A stretch of DNA of 64,000 nucleotides from Gordonia hankookensis. Its GTDB lineage: Bacteria; Actinomycetota; Actinomycetes; Mycobacteriales; Mycobacteriaceae. Below the pieces are notes generated by a model. The model had not been told where the DNA came from, did no database searches, and was given only the letters and a program-made list of their open reading frames with translations. The stretch spans positions 496,001 to 560,000 of the forward strand of contig NZ_JACWMS010000001.1 of the NCBI RefSeq assembly GCF_014673215.1, in the 5' to 3' direction. Numbering within the stretch: the first letter of the stretch is position 1; every line of letters begins with the position of its first letter. Shown here piece by piece: positions 10,689 to 18,403 of this stretch. Position numbers and translations under genes: made by a program.

Positions 10689-10894
10689 TGAGCTCTCTTT
10701 CACTGCGGTTCGTACTCGAGGTCTGGGCTTGTGGGGTCGATATGTCCCGCTCGCTCACTCCCGGCGCGGCGGGCGGCGGGGAAGCGTGGCGGCATGGCCG
10801 GCCGGTACCCGGCGATCGCCAGCGGACAGGTCAACCTGTACAGGGTATCGGTCGACCGCCTGAGACGGTGATCACATCACGCGGACAGCCCGAA

Positions 10895-10910
10895 GTTAGG
10901 GCATGCTAAC
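10895..10910. promoter_or_regulatory. Short palindrome in the promoter of the 58-residue gene
   Basis: The sequence GTTAG-GGCATG-CTAAC has perfect five-base arms around six bases. It ends 8 bases before the ATG of the small cysteine-rich gene. It may be an operator or simply overlap a promoter -10 element. There is no second copy to support it. Confidence 0.25.
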
Positions 10911-10918
10911 GTCCCGCT

Positions 10919-11095
10919 ATGGGCAAGGTGAAGCCGGCGGAAGTGTGCGATCTCAAGGCCAAGAAGACGTGCTGCCGGAAGTCCACGCGGTGTGTCCGTT
11001 GCCCGGTGGTGATCCACCGGATGCGCAAGCTCGACAACTCGCAGTTGTCCAAGAAACAGCTGGGTAAGGCGCTCAAGAAGGCCCGCGCCGCCTGA
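10919..11095 (+). CDS. Small cysteine-rich, lysine-rich conserved protein (58 aa)
   Basis: This short gene encodes 58 residues starting MGKVKPAEVCDLKAKKTCC. Five cysteines (residues 10, 18, 19, 25, 28) cluster in the pattern C-x7-CC-x5-C-x2-C, followed by a lysine-rich helical tail (SKKQLGKALKKARAA). The layout suggests a small zinc- or nucleic-acid-binding protein, but I do not recognise a characterised family. I recall similar short Cys-rich proteins with a CPVV motif in related actinobacteria. It lies between divergent typA and the convergent EamA gene, with third-position GC typical of real genes. It ends 19 bases from the stop of the EamA gene. The start ATG has no strong Shine-Dalgarno, so a short-leader or leaderless message is possible. 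Confidence 0.7.
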   Translation: MGKVKPAEVCDLKAKKTCCRKSTRCVRCPVVIHRMRKLDNSQLSKKQLGKALKKARAA

Positions 11096-11114
11096 TCGGG
11101 CCTTCTCGAGCCGA

Positions 11115-11984
11115 TCACGCCGTCGGCGGCGACTCCCCCTCATCGGCCGACCGGACCGCGACCGCCGCGGCCACCGCGACGATCCCCACGGCCTCCACCG
11201 GTGTCGGGATCTGTTGCAGCACCACCACCCCGATGATCGAGGCCGCCACCGGCAGCAGGGCCAGCAGGATGGCGAACCGGGCACGTCCCACCTGCCGCAA
11301 CACCACCTGATCGAGTGCATAGGGGACGGCCGTCGACGCGAGTCCGAGACCGAGTCCGAGCAGCAGTAGCCGCGCGGTCGGCGTGTCGCCGGCGAACGCC
11401 GGGCCGAGCGACAGTGCCAGGGGCGACGTGACGATCGCGGCGACGACGAACCCGGTCGCCAGATCCTCCATGCCGCGCCCCCGCTGCGCGACCCGCTTTC
11501 CCAGCACGATGTAACCCGCCCAGCAGGCCGCGGCCACCAGTGCGAGCAGCACCCCGACCGCGGTGCCCTCCCATCGGACATCCGCGATCAGCACCACGCC
11601 GGTCACCGCGAGCCCCAATGCGAGCACATCGCGGCGTGTGCGCGAGCCGAGCGCCGCGACCGCGACCGGGCCCAGGAATTCGAGCGCAACCGTGGTGCCC
11701 AGTGGCAGTCGGTCGAGCGCCTCGTAGAAGGCGATGTTCATGGCGGCCGTGATGAGGCCGAAGGCGGCCGCCAGGACAAGACGCCCCGGCCGCCACGCAG
11801 CCCGCCCGGGACGCACCCAGAGCACCAGCACGAGCGCTGCGCCTGCGATGCGCAGCCAGGCCACCGCCCCGGGCGACAACGTGTCGAAGAGGTCGACGGC
11901 GATCGCCGCGCCGAGGTACATCGAGACCGCGCCCACGATCATCAGCGCCGGGGCGGTCACGCGGGTGCTCGACCCGCGCATCAT
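11115..11984 (-). CDS. EamA/RhtA-type inner-membrane exporter
   Basis: This 289-residue, ten-helix transporter of the EamA (DMT) superfamily resembles RhtA, which exports threonine and homoserine. Two repeated EamA halves are visible: residues about 10-135 with GAVAWLRIAGAALVL and EALDRLPLGTTVALEFLGPV, and about 145-280 with STAVPYALDQVVLRQVGRARFAILLALLPV. The start ATG at 11984 overlaps the Nudix stop by ATGA, and a second ATG follows at once. It is the last gene of the thiB-thiP-thiQ-Nudix operon, which is an odd place for an amino-acid exporter. The substrate is unknown. Confidence 0.82.
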   Translation of the reverse strand: MMRGSSTRVTAPALMIVGAVSMYLGAAIAVDLFDTLSPGAVAWLRIAGAALVLVLWVRPGRAAWRPGRLVLAAAFGLITAAMNIAFYEALDRLPLGTTVALEFLGPVAVAALGSRTRRDVLALGLAVTGVVLIADVRWEGTAVGVLLALVAAACWAGYIVLGKRVAQRGRGMEDLATGFVVAAIVTSPLALSLGPAFAGDTPTARLLLLGLGLGLASTAVPYALDQVVLRQVGRARFAILLALLPVAASIIGVVVLQQIPTPVEAVGIVAVAAAVAVRSADEGESPPTA

Positions 11985-12403
11985 TCGAGTACGGCGAGGA
12001 GTTCGGGAACCCAGGCGGTGTCGGCGGGCACCAGCCGGCCGTCGTGGGTCAGCGCTCTCAGTGCGGCCGCATCCACCCACCGCAGGGCCTGGTGCTCGGC
12101 CGGATGTGGGGTTCCGGCGACGATGTGTGCCCACAGCGCCATCAGGGTGAGACCGGCAGGCAGATCCACCGTTTCGCGCAACCTGTCGCCCACCGAGACC
12201 TCGACCCCGAGTTCCTCCATGAGTTCACGCCCCAGGGCGGTCTCGGCACGCTCCCCCGGCTCTGCCTTGCCGCCGGGCAGCTCCCACAACCCGGCGACCT
12301 CGACCGGGTACCGCCGCTGCGCGAGCAACACGCGCCGACGACACGCGTCCACGATCGCGCCGGCGACCACCAGCCGTCGCCCGGCGCCCTGCGCCGCGCT
12401 CAC
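11981..12403 (-). CDS. Nudix (MutT-type) hydrolase
   Basis: This is a 140-residue Nudix hydrolase that cleaves a nucleoside diphosphate linked to another group. The full Nudix box GX5EX7REUXEEXGU is present as GGKAEPGERAETALG followed by RELMEELGVEV. The nearby LLAQRRYPVEVAGLWELPGG is typical of MutT/8-oxo-dGTPase-like members. The start GTG overlaps the transporter ATPase stop as GTGA, and its own stop overlaps the EamA start. The coupling suggests co-regulation with thiamine-type uptake. Some Nudix enzymes act on thiamine-pyrophosphate-related compounds, so a salvage role is possible but not shown. Confidence 0.9.
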   Translation of the reverse strand: MSAAQGAGRRLVVAGAIVDACRRRVLLAQRRYPVEVAGLWELPGGKAEPGERAETALGRELMEELGVEVSVGDRLRETVDLPAGLTLMALWAHIVAGTPHPAEHQALRWVDAAALRALTHDGRLVPADTAWVPELLAVLE

Positions 12404-13443
12404 GAGCCGATCACCGCGACCCGCTCGCCGACCATCAGCAGGCCGACCCGATCGCCCACCACGACCCGCTCGGAGGCCACCGCGTCGACCTCGCCGACGT
12501 CGGTGACCACCCGCAGCCGGCGACCGGCTGGCAGATCTGCGACCGCCGTGACCACGCCGACGACGTCGCCCTCGATGTGGTCACCGACGACATCGCCGTC
12601 GGTACCGGCCCGGACCGCCCGCATCGACTCGGGCCGAAGCCCCAGCAGTCGAGGGCCGTCGGGAACGGGGAGACCGACCGGTCCGATGGGGGTCTGCGCG
12701 GACCCGTCGGCGAACTCCGCCCCGATCACCGTGGTCACCCCCAGGAACCGGGCGGTCCACTCGTCGACGGGGCTGCTCCAGAGATGTTCGGGCACATCGG
12801 TTTGCACCAATTCACCTTCGCGCATCACCGAGATCGTGTCGGCCATCAACGCGGCCTCGTTGTGGTCGTGGGTCACCACGATCGTGGGCGTTGCCGCATC
12901 TCGGACGATCTCGGCGATCTCGATGGCCAGCTGATCCCTGAGCAGCCGATCGAGGGCCGCGAGGGGCTCGTCGAGCAACAGCAGCCGCGGTCGTGGCGCC
13001 AGCGCCCGTGCGAGCGCGACGCGCTGGGCCTGACCACCGGACAGCTCATCGACGCCGCGCCCCGCGAGATCGGGCAGACGCACCAGATCCAGCATCTCCG
13101 CCACCCGGGTCCGGATCGCCGCACGCGACCAGCGTCGCATCCGCAACCCGTAGGCGATGTTGGACGCGACGGTTCGACCGGGGAACAGCTGCCCGTCCTG
13201 GAACACCACTCCGAAGTCGCGGCGGTGCGCGGGCAATTCCGACAGGTCATCTCCGTCGAACCGGATCTGCCCGTGGCTCAACGGTTCCAGGCCCGCGACC
13301 GCACGGATCAGGGTCGACTTGCCGCACCCCGATGGGCCGAGCAGGGCGGTCACCACCGAACCCGACGTGCCCACCGTCCAACTCAGGCCGTCCAAGACCA
13401 CGGTCGATCCGTACCTGACCCCGACATCCTCGATCTGCAGCAT
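12400..13443 (-). CDS. thiQ: ABC transporter ATPase, ThiQ/PotA-like
   Basis: This 347-residue ATPase energises the permease encoded upstream. Visible motifs are Walker A GPSGCGKSTL, the signature LSGGQAQRVALARAL, Walker B LLLLDEPLAALD and the H-loop VVTHDHNEA. A C-terminal TOBE-type domain (about residues 240-347) may bind the substrate or regulate the complex. True ThiQ proteins are shorter, about 230 residues, and lack this domain. The architecture is nearer PotA/FbpC, and the thiamine assignment comes only from the linked ThiB-like binding protein. It starts one base after the permease stop. Confidence 0.85.
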   Translation of the reverse strand: MLQIEDVGVRYGSTVVLDGLSWTVGTSGSVVTALLGPSGCGKSTLIRAVAGLEPLSHGQIRFDGDDLSELPAHRRDFGVVFQDGQLFPGRTVASNIAYGLRMRRWSRAAIRTRVAEMLDLVRLPDLAGRGVDELSGGQAQRVALARALAPRPRLLLLDEPLAALDRLLRDQLAIEIAEIVRDAATPTIVVTHDHNEAALMADTISVMREGELVQTDVPEHLWSSPVDEWTARFLGVTTVIGAEFADGSAQTPIGPVGLPVPDGPRLLGLRPESMRAVRAGTDGDVVGDHIEGDVVGVVTAVADLPAGRRLRVVTDVGEVDAVASERVVVGDRVGLLMVGERVAVIGS

Positions 13444-13444
13444 G

Positions 13445-15052
13445 TCAGAGCAGCGCTCCCGTCCTGGGCCGCAGCGCTTCGATCACGACGACCGCCAGGG
13501 TCGTCACCGCGACCAGCAGCATCGAGGCCGCCATCGCCGTCGCCAGGTTGTCGGCGCCGGGCCGGTTGAGGGCCGATCCGATCAGCACCGGCAGCGTGGT
13601 CGTGTTCGCGCGGGCCAGGAAGCTCGTGGCCCCGAACTCGCCGAGCGCCATCACGAATGCGAAGCCGCCCGCTACGCAGAGCGCGCGCCCGATGAGTGGG
13701 AGGTCGACGGTGAGGAACACCCGCACCGGGCCGGCACCCAGGGTCGCCGCGGCCTCACGCAGCCTGCCGGGCACCGACGACAGGGCGGGCAGCGCGATCC
13801 GCACCACCACCGGGATGGCGATCAGGGCCTGCACACACGGGATCACCAGCCCCGACGAAGCGACGTCGGCGGGCAGTGACGCCAGCACGATGAGATACCC
13901 GAAACCCAGGGTCACCGCGCTGACTCCCAGGGGAATCGTCGCGACGACGTTGCCGGTCGCGGCCCACACGCCGTGGGAACGATGCATCGCGACCGCGGCC
14001 AGCAGTCCGACCACCAGCGCGATCGCCATCGCCAATGCCGCTGTGCCCAGCGAGTACCTCAAGGTGTCGAGGGGTGTGACGCCGTTGACGGATTCGGTCA
14101 GGGATCGGTATCCGTCGAGTGTCCAGGCACCGTCGGCGCCGGGACGCACCGAACGGAGTGCGAGAACCGCGATCGGTCCGACCAGAACCACCACGGTCCA
14201 GGCGACCGACGCCAGCACGGGCAGCCATTGCCTGCCGTGGGGCCGGAATCGGGTCTCTCTCGGACGGGCACCCGCACGCGATCCGGCGGGGTCGCTGAAC
14301 ACCCGGGTCAACAGCAGCGCCGCGACCACCACGACGATCTGCACCATCGACAGCGCCACCGCCTCAGGGATCCGGAAGTAGCCGATCGCCTGGGTGTAGA
14401 TCTCGGTCTCCAACGTCCGGATCTCGCCGTTGCCGAGGACCACGATCACGCCGAAACTGGTGGAGCAGAACAAGAACACCAGTGCCGCCGCCGCCCCCAC
14501 GGCCGGCATCAGGCGAGGCGCGACGACGGTCAGGAAGGCACGGATTCGCCCCGCCCCCAAGGTCTGCGCCGCCTCGGCCTGTCGCGGGTCCAGTGATCGC
14601 CACGCTGCGCCGACGACGCGCGCCACGACGGCGACGTTGAGGAATGCATGGGCGAGCAGGATCGGCCACAGCCCGGAGCCGACGTGTGCGAACTCGAGGG
14701 GCCCGTCGAGCAGCGCTCGGAACGCGACCCCGACGACGACCGTCGGAAGCACGAAGGGCACGGTCACGATCACCATCAGCACCGCCGATCCCGGGATGCG
14801 GACCCGGGCCACCAGCCACACCATCGGCGCCGCCACCACGAGTGCCAGCACGGTGGACGCGGCGGCCTGCCAGAGGGTGAACCCCAGCAGATCCAGGGCG
14901 TGCGTCCGCCGGAGGAGCTCACCGACCCCCACATCGGATCCGCTGTCGATCGCCCGCCGGACGAGTGCGCCCAGCGGCCAGATGAACAGGATCAGGATGA
15001 ATGCCGCCGGCACGACCCGCAGGGCGAGTCCACCCACTCGGCCCGCGGTCAC
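13445..15052 (-). CDS. thiP: Two-domain ABC permease, ThiP-like
   Basis: This permease of about 535 residues is a tandem fusion of two binding-protein-dependent transport domains, as in ThiP and FbpB/AfuB. Each half carries an EAA-type cytoplasmic loop: first around ARQAEAAQTLGAGRIRAFLTVV, second around LREAAATLGAGPVRVFLTVDLP. About twelve hydrophobic segments are seen. GTG at 15052 overlaps the thiB stop as GTGA with GAGG upstream, so I prefer it to the earlier GTG at 15085. Together with the binding protein and ATPase this forms a complete importer, most likely for thiamine or thiamine phosphates by analogy with ThiBPQ. Confidence 0.86.
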   Translation of the reverse strand: MTAGRVGGLALRVVPAAFILILFIWPLGALVRRAIDSGSDVGVGELLRRTHALDLLGFTLWQAAASTVLALVVAAPMVWLVARVRIPGSAVLMVIVTVPFVLPTVVVGVAFRALLDGPLEFAHVGSGLWPILLAHAFLNVAVVARVVGAAWRSLDPRQAEAAQTLGAGRIRAFLTVVAPRLMPAVGAAAALVFLFCSTSFGVIVVLGNGEIRTLETEIYTQAIGYFRIPEAVALSMVQIVVVVAALLLTRVFSDPAGSRAGARPRETRFRPHGRQWLPVLASVAWTVVVLVGPIAVLALRSVRPGADGAWTLDGYRSLTESVNGVTPLDTLRYSLGTAALAMAIALVVGLLAAVAMHRSHGVWAATGNVVATIPLGVSAVTLGFGYLIVLASLPADVASSGLVIPCVQALIAIPVVVRIALPALSSVPGRLREAAATLGAGPVRVFLTVDLPLIGRALCVAGGFAFVMALGEFGATSFLARANTTTLPVLIGSALNRPGADNLATAMAASMLLVAVTTLAVVVIEALRPRTGALL

Positions 15053-16128
15053 CGCCCGAGCGCCTCGCGCCACTGCTCGAGCCACTTCTCACGATTCTGC
15101 GCGATGTAGGCGGGCGGAAGGCTCACCGTCCACGGCGGCACCGGTGCCCGCTGTTGCCAGCCGTCCGGGAGCGGCGTGCCCTTCTGCACGGGATAGACAT
15201 ACATCGCCGACGGCAGCGCGGCCTGCACATCCGGGCCGAGCATGAAGTCGACGAGTTTGCGTGCGCCCGAAGGGTTCTTGGTGCCCTTGAGGACGCCGAC
15301 GTACTCGACCTGCCGGAAGCAGCTGTCGAGCAATGCCGAGGTGCCCGGGGTGGCGGCAGGCGACGACGCATAGGACACCACGATCGGCTTGTCGCCCTTG
15401 CCCTCGCCCGCACTGAACTTCTGGTTGTAGGCGATCTCCCAGCCCGACACGATGCTCGCGCCGCCCGCGGTCACGGTCTTCCAGTAGTCCTGCCATCCGT
15501 TGCCGAAGGCCCCGACGGTGCTGAGGAGAAACGACATCCCCGGTGACGACGTCCCCGGATCGAGCAGCACCGACTCCGACGCGTATTTCGGATCGCGGAG
15601 GTCGCGAAGGCTTTTCGGCGGTTCCTCGCCTCGGGACGAATACCAGGATTCGTCGACGTTGAGGCACACATCGCCGCGGTCGACGGCCGTCAGCTCGTTG
15701 TTCGAATCTGGGATGGCGAAGTCGGCTGCGCCGTTGGCGGCCAGCGGCGACGCGTACGGCTCGAGCGCGCCCGCCTGGATCGGCCGGGAGGCAAAGGTGT
15801 TGTCGATGCCGAAGACGGCGTCTGCCTTGGGCGACCCCGGTGTCAGCGACACGGTCGACGCCAGCTGACCCGCGTCCCCGGATTTCACCACCTTGAGGGT
15901 CAATCCGGTCTCCCGACGAAAGGCGTCGAAAACCGAGTCGGGCAGCGCGAACGAGTCGTGCGTCAGCAGGGTGACCTCGGCACCCTGCTCCGCATCGTCA
16001 CCGCATGCAGCGAGCATGGTTGCGGCAACCACCGCCACGACCGCCAGGGTGATGGTTCGCAACGCTCCGACGTGTCGGCGCGCACCGCTCGCGATGTCTC
16101 GGGCATCCTTCGCGCGTCGTCTCCCCAC
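15049..16128 (-). CDS. thiB: Thiamine-type ABC transporter lipoprotein (ThiB-like)
   Basis: This is the extracellular solute-binding lipoprotein of the importer, about 359 residues. A signal sequence ends in the lipobox TMLAAC followed by GDD. The mature part resembles ThiB: LLTHDSFALPDSVFDAFRRE near its start, then ADAVFGIDNTFA, and PSAMYVYPVQKGTPLPDGW near the end, a feature typical of thiamine-binding proteins. Iron(III)-binding proteins share the fold but lack these stretches. The GTG start at 16128 is weakly supported; TTG or another site closer to the hydrophobic segment is possible. I find no THI-box (TPP riboswitch) sequence in the upstream 280 bases. Confidence 0.84.
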   Translation of the reverse strand: MGRRRAKDARDIASGARRHVGALRTITLAVVAVVAATMLAACGDDAEQGAEVTLLTHDSFALPDSVFDAFRRETGLTLKVVKSGDAGQLASTVSLTPGSPKADAVFGIDNTFASRPIQAGALEPYASPLAANGAADFAIPDSNNELTAVDRGDVCLNVDESWYSSRGEEPPKSLRDLRDPKYASESVLLDPGTSSPGMSFLLSTVGAFGNGWQDYWKTVTAGGASIVSGWEIAYNQKFSAGEGKGDKPIVVSYASSPAATPGTSALLDSCFRQVEYVGVLKGTKNPSGARKLVDFMLGPDVQAALPSAMYVYPVQKGTPLPDGWQQRAPVPPWTVSLPPAYIAQNREKWLEQWREALGR

Positions 16129-16404
16129 ACGCTCGATCTAACCAGGTGCATCTCGACGGCACGACCGGTGGACGCAGCGTCACATGAGTAACAATTGAAT
16201 CAATAATCACAGGAGTCACACAGACCGGCGTTAGGCTCCCTGGACAGTGCCCGCCACCGGGGCGTGCATAGAATGACGCGCGACGCCATTCCGGCGTCCG
16301 AGTCACTGACAGCGGAGTGTGCGACCCCCACCGGCGCACACCGACGACCGATTGGACCGGAAACAGTGCGTTTGCCTGTACTCCAGAGCCTGCGTTCCCA
16401 CCGC

Positions 16405-17229
16405 ATGAACCGACCATCGAGCAGTACTGTCCGCCGGGTCGCGGTCGCCGCGATGAGCGTCGCCGCCGCGACCTCGCTGGCGATGCCCGCGGTCGCGCAG
16501 GCCGCACCGAAGGCGCCGGCCCCCAAGGTCGACCAGCGCACGCTCGATTCGATGAGCGCGTTCGCGCCGGCGATCATCGGCGCGGTCACCACCAAGGGCC
16601 CGGACGGCAAGATCAACCCGCAATTGATCAGCCAGGCCAAGGCCCTCGCCGCGACACCGGGCCTGCCGCCCCGCGCCAAGGACATCTGGCAGGACGTGAT
16701 CGACTTCCTCGGCGAGCCGGGACGGGCCGCACTGATCCGTCAGCACAAGGCCGCCGAGCACAAGCCGGGTGATCCGGAGATCCCGCAGGGCCCGGGCGCG
16801 CCGAAGATCCAGGAATTCCTCTATCCGACCATCGGTATCGGTTGCATGCCGAACGCCAGCCTGACGTCGGGCAATTCGCTCGGCCGCGCCCTGATGACCG
16901 CCGGGCCTCAGCAGGCCCCGGCACCGGGACCGAAGAAAGGTCAGGCCGGCTACGTCTACACCAGCCTCGGCACCGGACCCGCGATCAACAGCTCCGCGCG
17001 CAAGCTCTGGGTGACCTGGCTCAACATCGACACCGGCCGCTCGGGGCAGGTGCAGCTCAAGCGCAACCCGAAGATCAATGCGACCGACGGCCCTGGCACG
17101 TTCACCGGCATCGCGCCGACCGGCAAGGGCCGGATCGTGTCGACGATCTACGGCGACGTGACGACCAAGACCAAGGGGAAGGTCATCTCCTGCGGGATCG
17201 TCCCCACGATCGGCATCGGCATCGTCTGA
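16405..17229 (+). CDS. Secreted protein of unknown function (paralogue of 17505 gene)
   Basis: The likely start, ATG 16405, gives a typical Sec signal peptide (basic [11 protein letters not shown], then a hydrophobic Ala-rich stretch ending AVAQAAP). GTG 16369 and the frame from 16264 are alternatives. The mature part has an N-terminal helical region and a C-terminal half with two cysteines (IGCMPN and VISCGIV). It ends in TGKGRIVSTIYGDV, then VPTIGIGIV. The C-terminal half aligns with the protein encoded at 17505: LWVTWLNIDTG versus MQVAWFNTSTL, and TGKGRIVSTIYG versus TGKGTILSAVYG. I know no function. A perfect hairpin follows the stop. Confidence 0.75.
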   Translation: MNRPSSSTVRRVAVAAMSVAAATSLAMPAVAQAAPKAPAPKVDQRTLDSMSAFAPAIIGAVTTKGPDGKINPQLISQAKALAATPGLPPRAKDIWQDVIDFLGEPGRAALIRQHKAAEHKPGDPEIPQGPGAPKIQEFLYPTIGIGCMPNASLTSGNSLGRALMTAGPQQAPAPGPKKGQAGYVYTSLGTGPAINSSARKLWVTWLNIDTGRSGQVQLKRNPKINATDGPGTFTGIAPTGKGRIVSTIYGDVTTKTKGKVISCGIVPTIGIGIV

Positions 17230-17241
17230 TCCGTTCCGACT

Positions 17242-17280
17242 CGACGACACCCCCGGTCCTCACGACCGGGGGTGTCGTCG
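17242..17280 (+). terminator. Strong hairpin terminator after the secreted-protein gene
   Basis: A perfect 17-base stem (CGACGACACCCCCGGTC and its complement) surrounds a five-base loop CTCAC, starting 13 bases after the stop codon at 17229. There is no T run, which is common for actinobacterial terminators. It separates the two paralogous secreted-protein genes, so these are separate transcripts. Confidence 0.8.
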
Positions 17281-17504
17281 TATGCGCCAGGTTTCCCGCT
17301 GTGACGCGCGCCACAGGAGCGTGACCTGCGCGGATCGCCCTGGCGGCGCCACGGTTGCCCATCGGTCGCGGCGATGTCACAAGACGGCCTCACGACTTGA
17401 ACATTCGACACTCTTCGTGCTCTCTTTTAACTTGAGCAACATCTGTCACACCCGCAACAGGCGATCGCCGTGCGGGTGGATCGGTCGATGAAGGAGAAAA
17501 CATC

Positions 17505-18362
17505 ATGGTCGCCATCTCGAAGCGCGCCGCAGGCACTCGTCGCTTGTCGTTCCGTCTGCGCGCAGGCGTCCTCGGTGTCGCCGCAGCGGCCGCCACCGCA
17601 CTGTGCGCGCCGGGGCTTGTCGCACCCGGGGCCGCCACCGCCGAGCCTCTCGTCGGCGACAACACGATGACCCTGCCTGCAATCCCCTTCGACAGCGAGC
17701 TCGCCGCAGCCGTCCGGATGCTCCGTGACGCCGGCGTGGACCGGATGGCACTCGAGGCCGCCCAGGCCATCATGACCAGCGTCGGCCAGATGTCGTCAGA
17801 ACAGGTTGCCGCACGTGCCGCGGGCGTCCCCGTCGCGGACCGGGGCGTGGCCACGCCCGTCGCAGCCGATCCCCTGGCGCTCCTGCGCAGCCTCGGCATC
17901 CAGCCGCTGAGCCCGTCGGTCGCGCCCTTCTGCACCGATCCGACCGCCGACAACCCGCTCGGCCTCGTCACGGCAGGTGCCGGAGCGGTCGCGGGCCCGT
18001 GGCCGTTGGCGCAGGAACCCCTCGCGCCCCTGCAGCAACTCCTCGGCATCACGATGCCCAAGCTCAACCTCGTCGACAACGGTCAGACCGCCTACGCGTT
18101 CGTGCCCGCCGCGGCCTCCAACGGAACCGGCGGCGCGATGCAGGTCGCATGGTTCAACACCTCCACCCTGCAGGGCGGATTCGCCGACCTGAAGCCGATC
18201 TCGAACGCGCCGATCATGAAGGCATTGCCGCTGCTGTCCGGTGTCCGTCTCGCACCCGTCAAGACCGGCAAGGGGACGATTCTGTCAGCGGTGTACGGCA
18301 CCGCCCAGAACGGCAACCGCACCTGTTACTTCCTGCCCGCAGTCGGCGTGATCGACGCCTGA
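17505..18362 (+). CDS. Secreted protein of unknown function (paralogue of 16405 gene)
   Basis: This is a 285-residue exported protein with a long signal sequence (RLRAGVLGVAAAAATALCAP, then AATAEP). The ATG has a clear AAGGAG Shine-Dalgarno. The C-terminal half has two cysteines (PFCTDP and RTCYFLPAVG), probably forming a disulfide outside the cell. It shares the terminal signature TGKGTILSAVYG and the central MQVAWFNTSTLQGGF with the upstream paralogue. The middle region is mostly helical and carries repeated short Ala-rich stretches. I do not recognise a named domain. A secreted lipase-fold protein gene follows at 42 bases and may be cotranscribed. Confidence 0.78.
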   Translation: MVAISKRAAGTRRLSFRLRAGVLGVAAAAATALCAPGLVAPGAATAEPLVGDNTMTLPAIPFDSELAAAVRMLRDAGVDRMALEAAQAIMTSVGQMSSEQVAARAAGVPVADRGVATPVAADPLALLRSLGIQPLSPSVAPFCTDPTADNPLGLVTAGAGAVAGPWPLAQEPLAPLQQLLGITMPKLNLVDNGQTAYAFVPAAASNGTGGAMQVAWFNTSTLQGGFADLKPISNAPIMKALPLLSGVRLAPVKTGKGTILSAVYGTAQNGNRTCYFLPAVGVIDA

Positions 18363-18403
18363 GCCGTCACCCGACCCGAGCCGACGACGAGACCCTGACC
18401 ACA

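Noticed and set aside
16129-16404. Possible TPP riboswitch before the thiB-like gene
   Set aside because: Neither the CTGAGA nor the second conserved THI-box segment is present on the minus strand.
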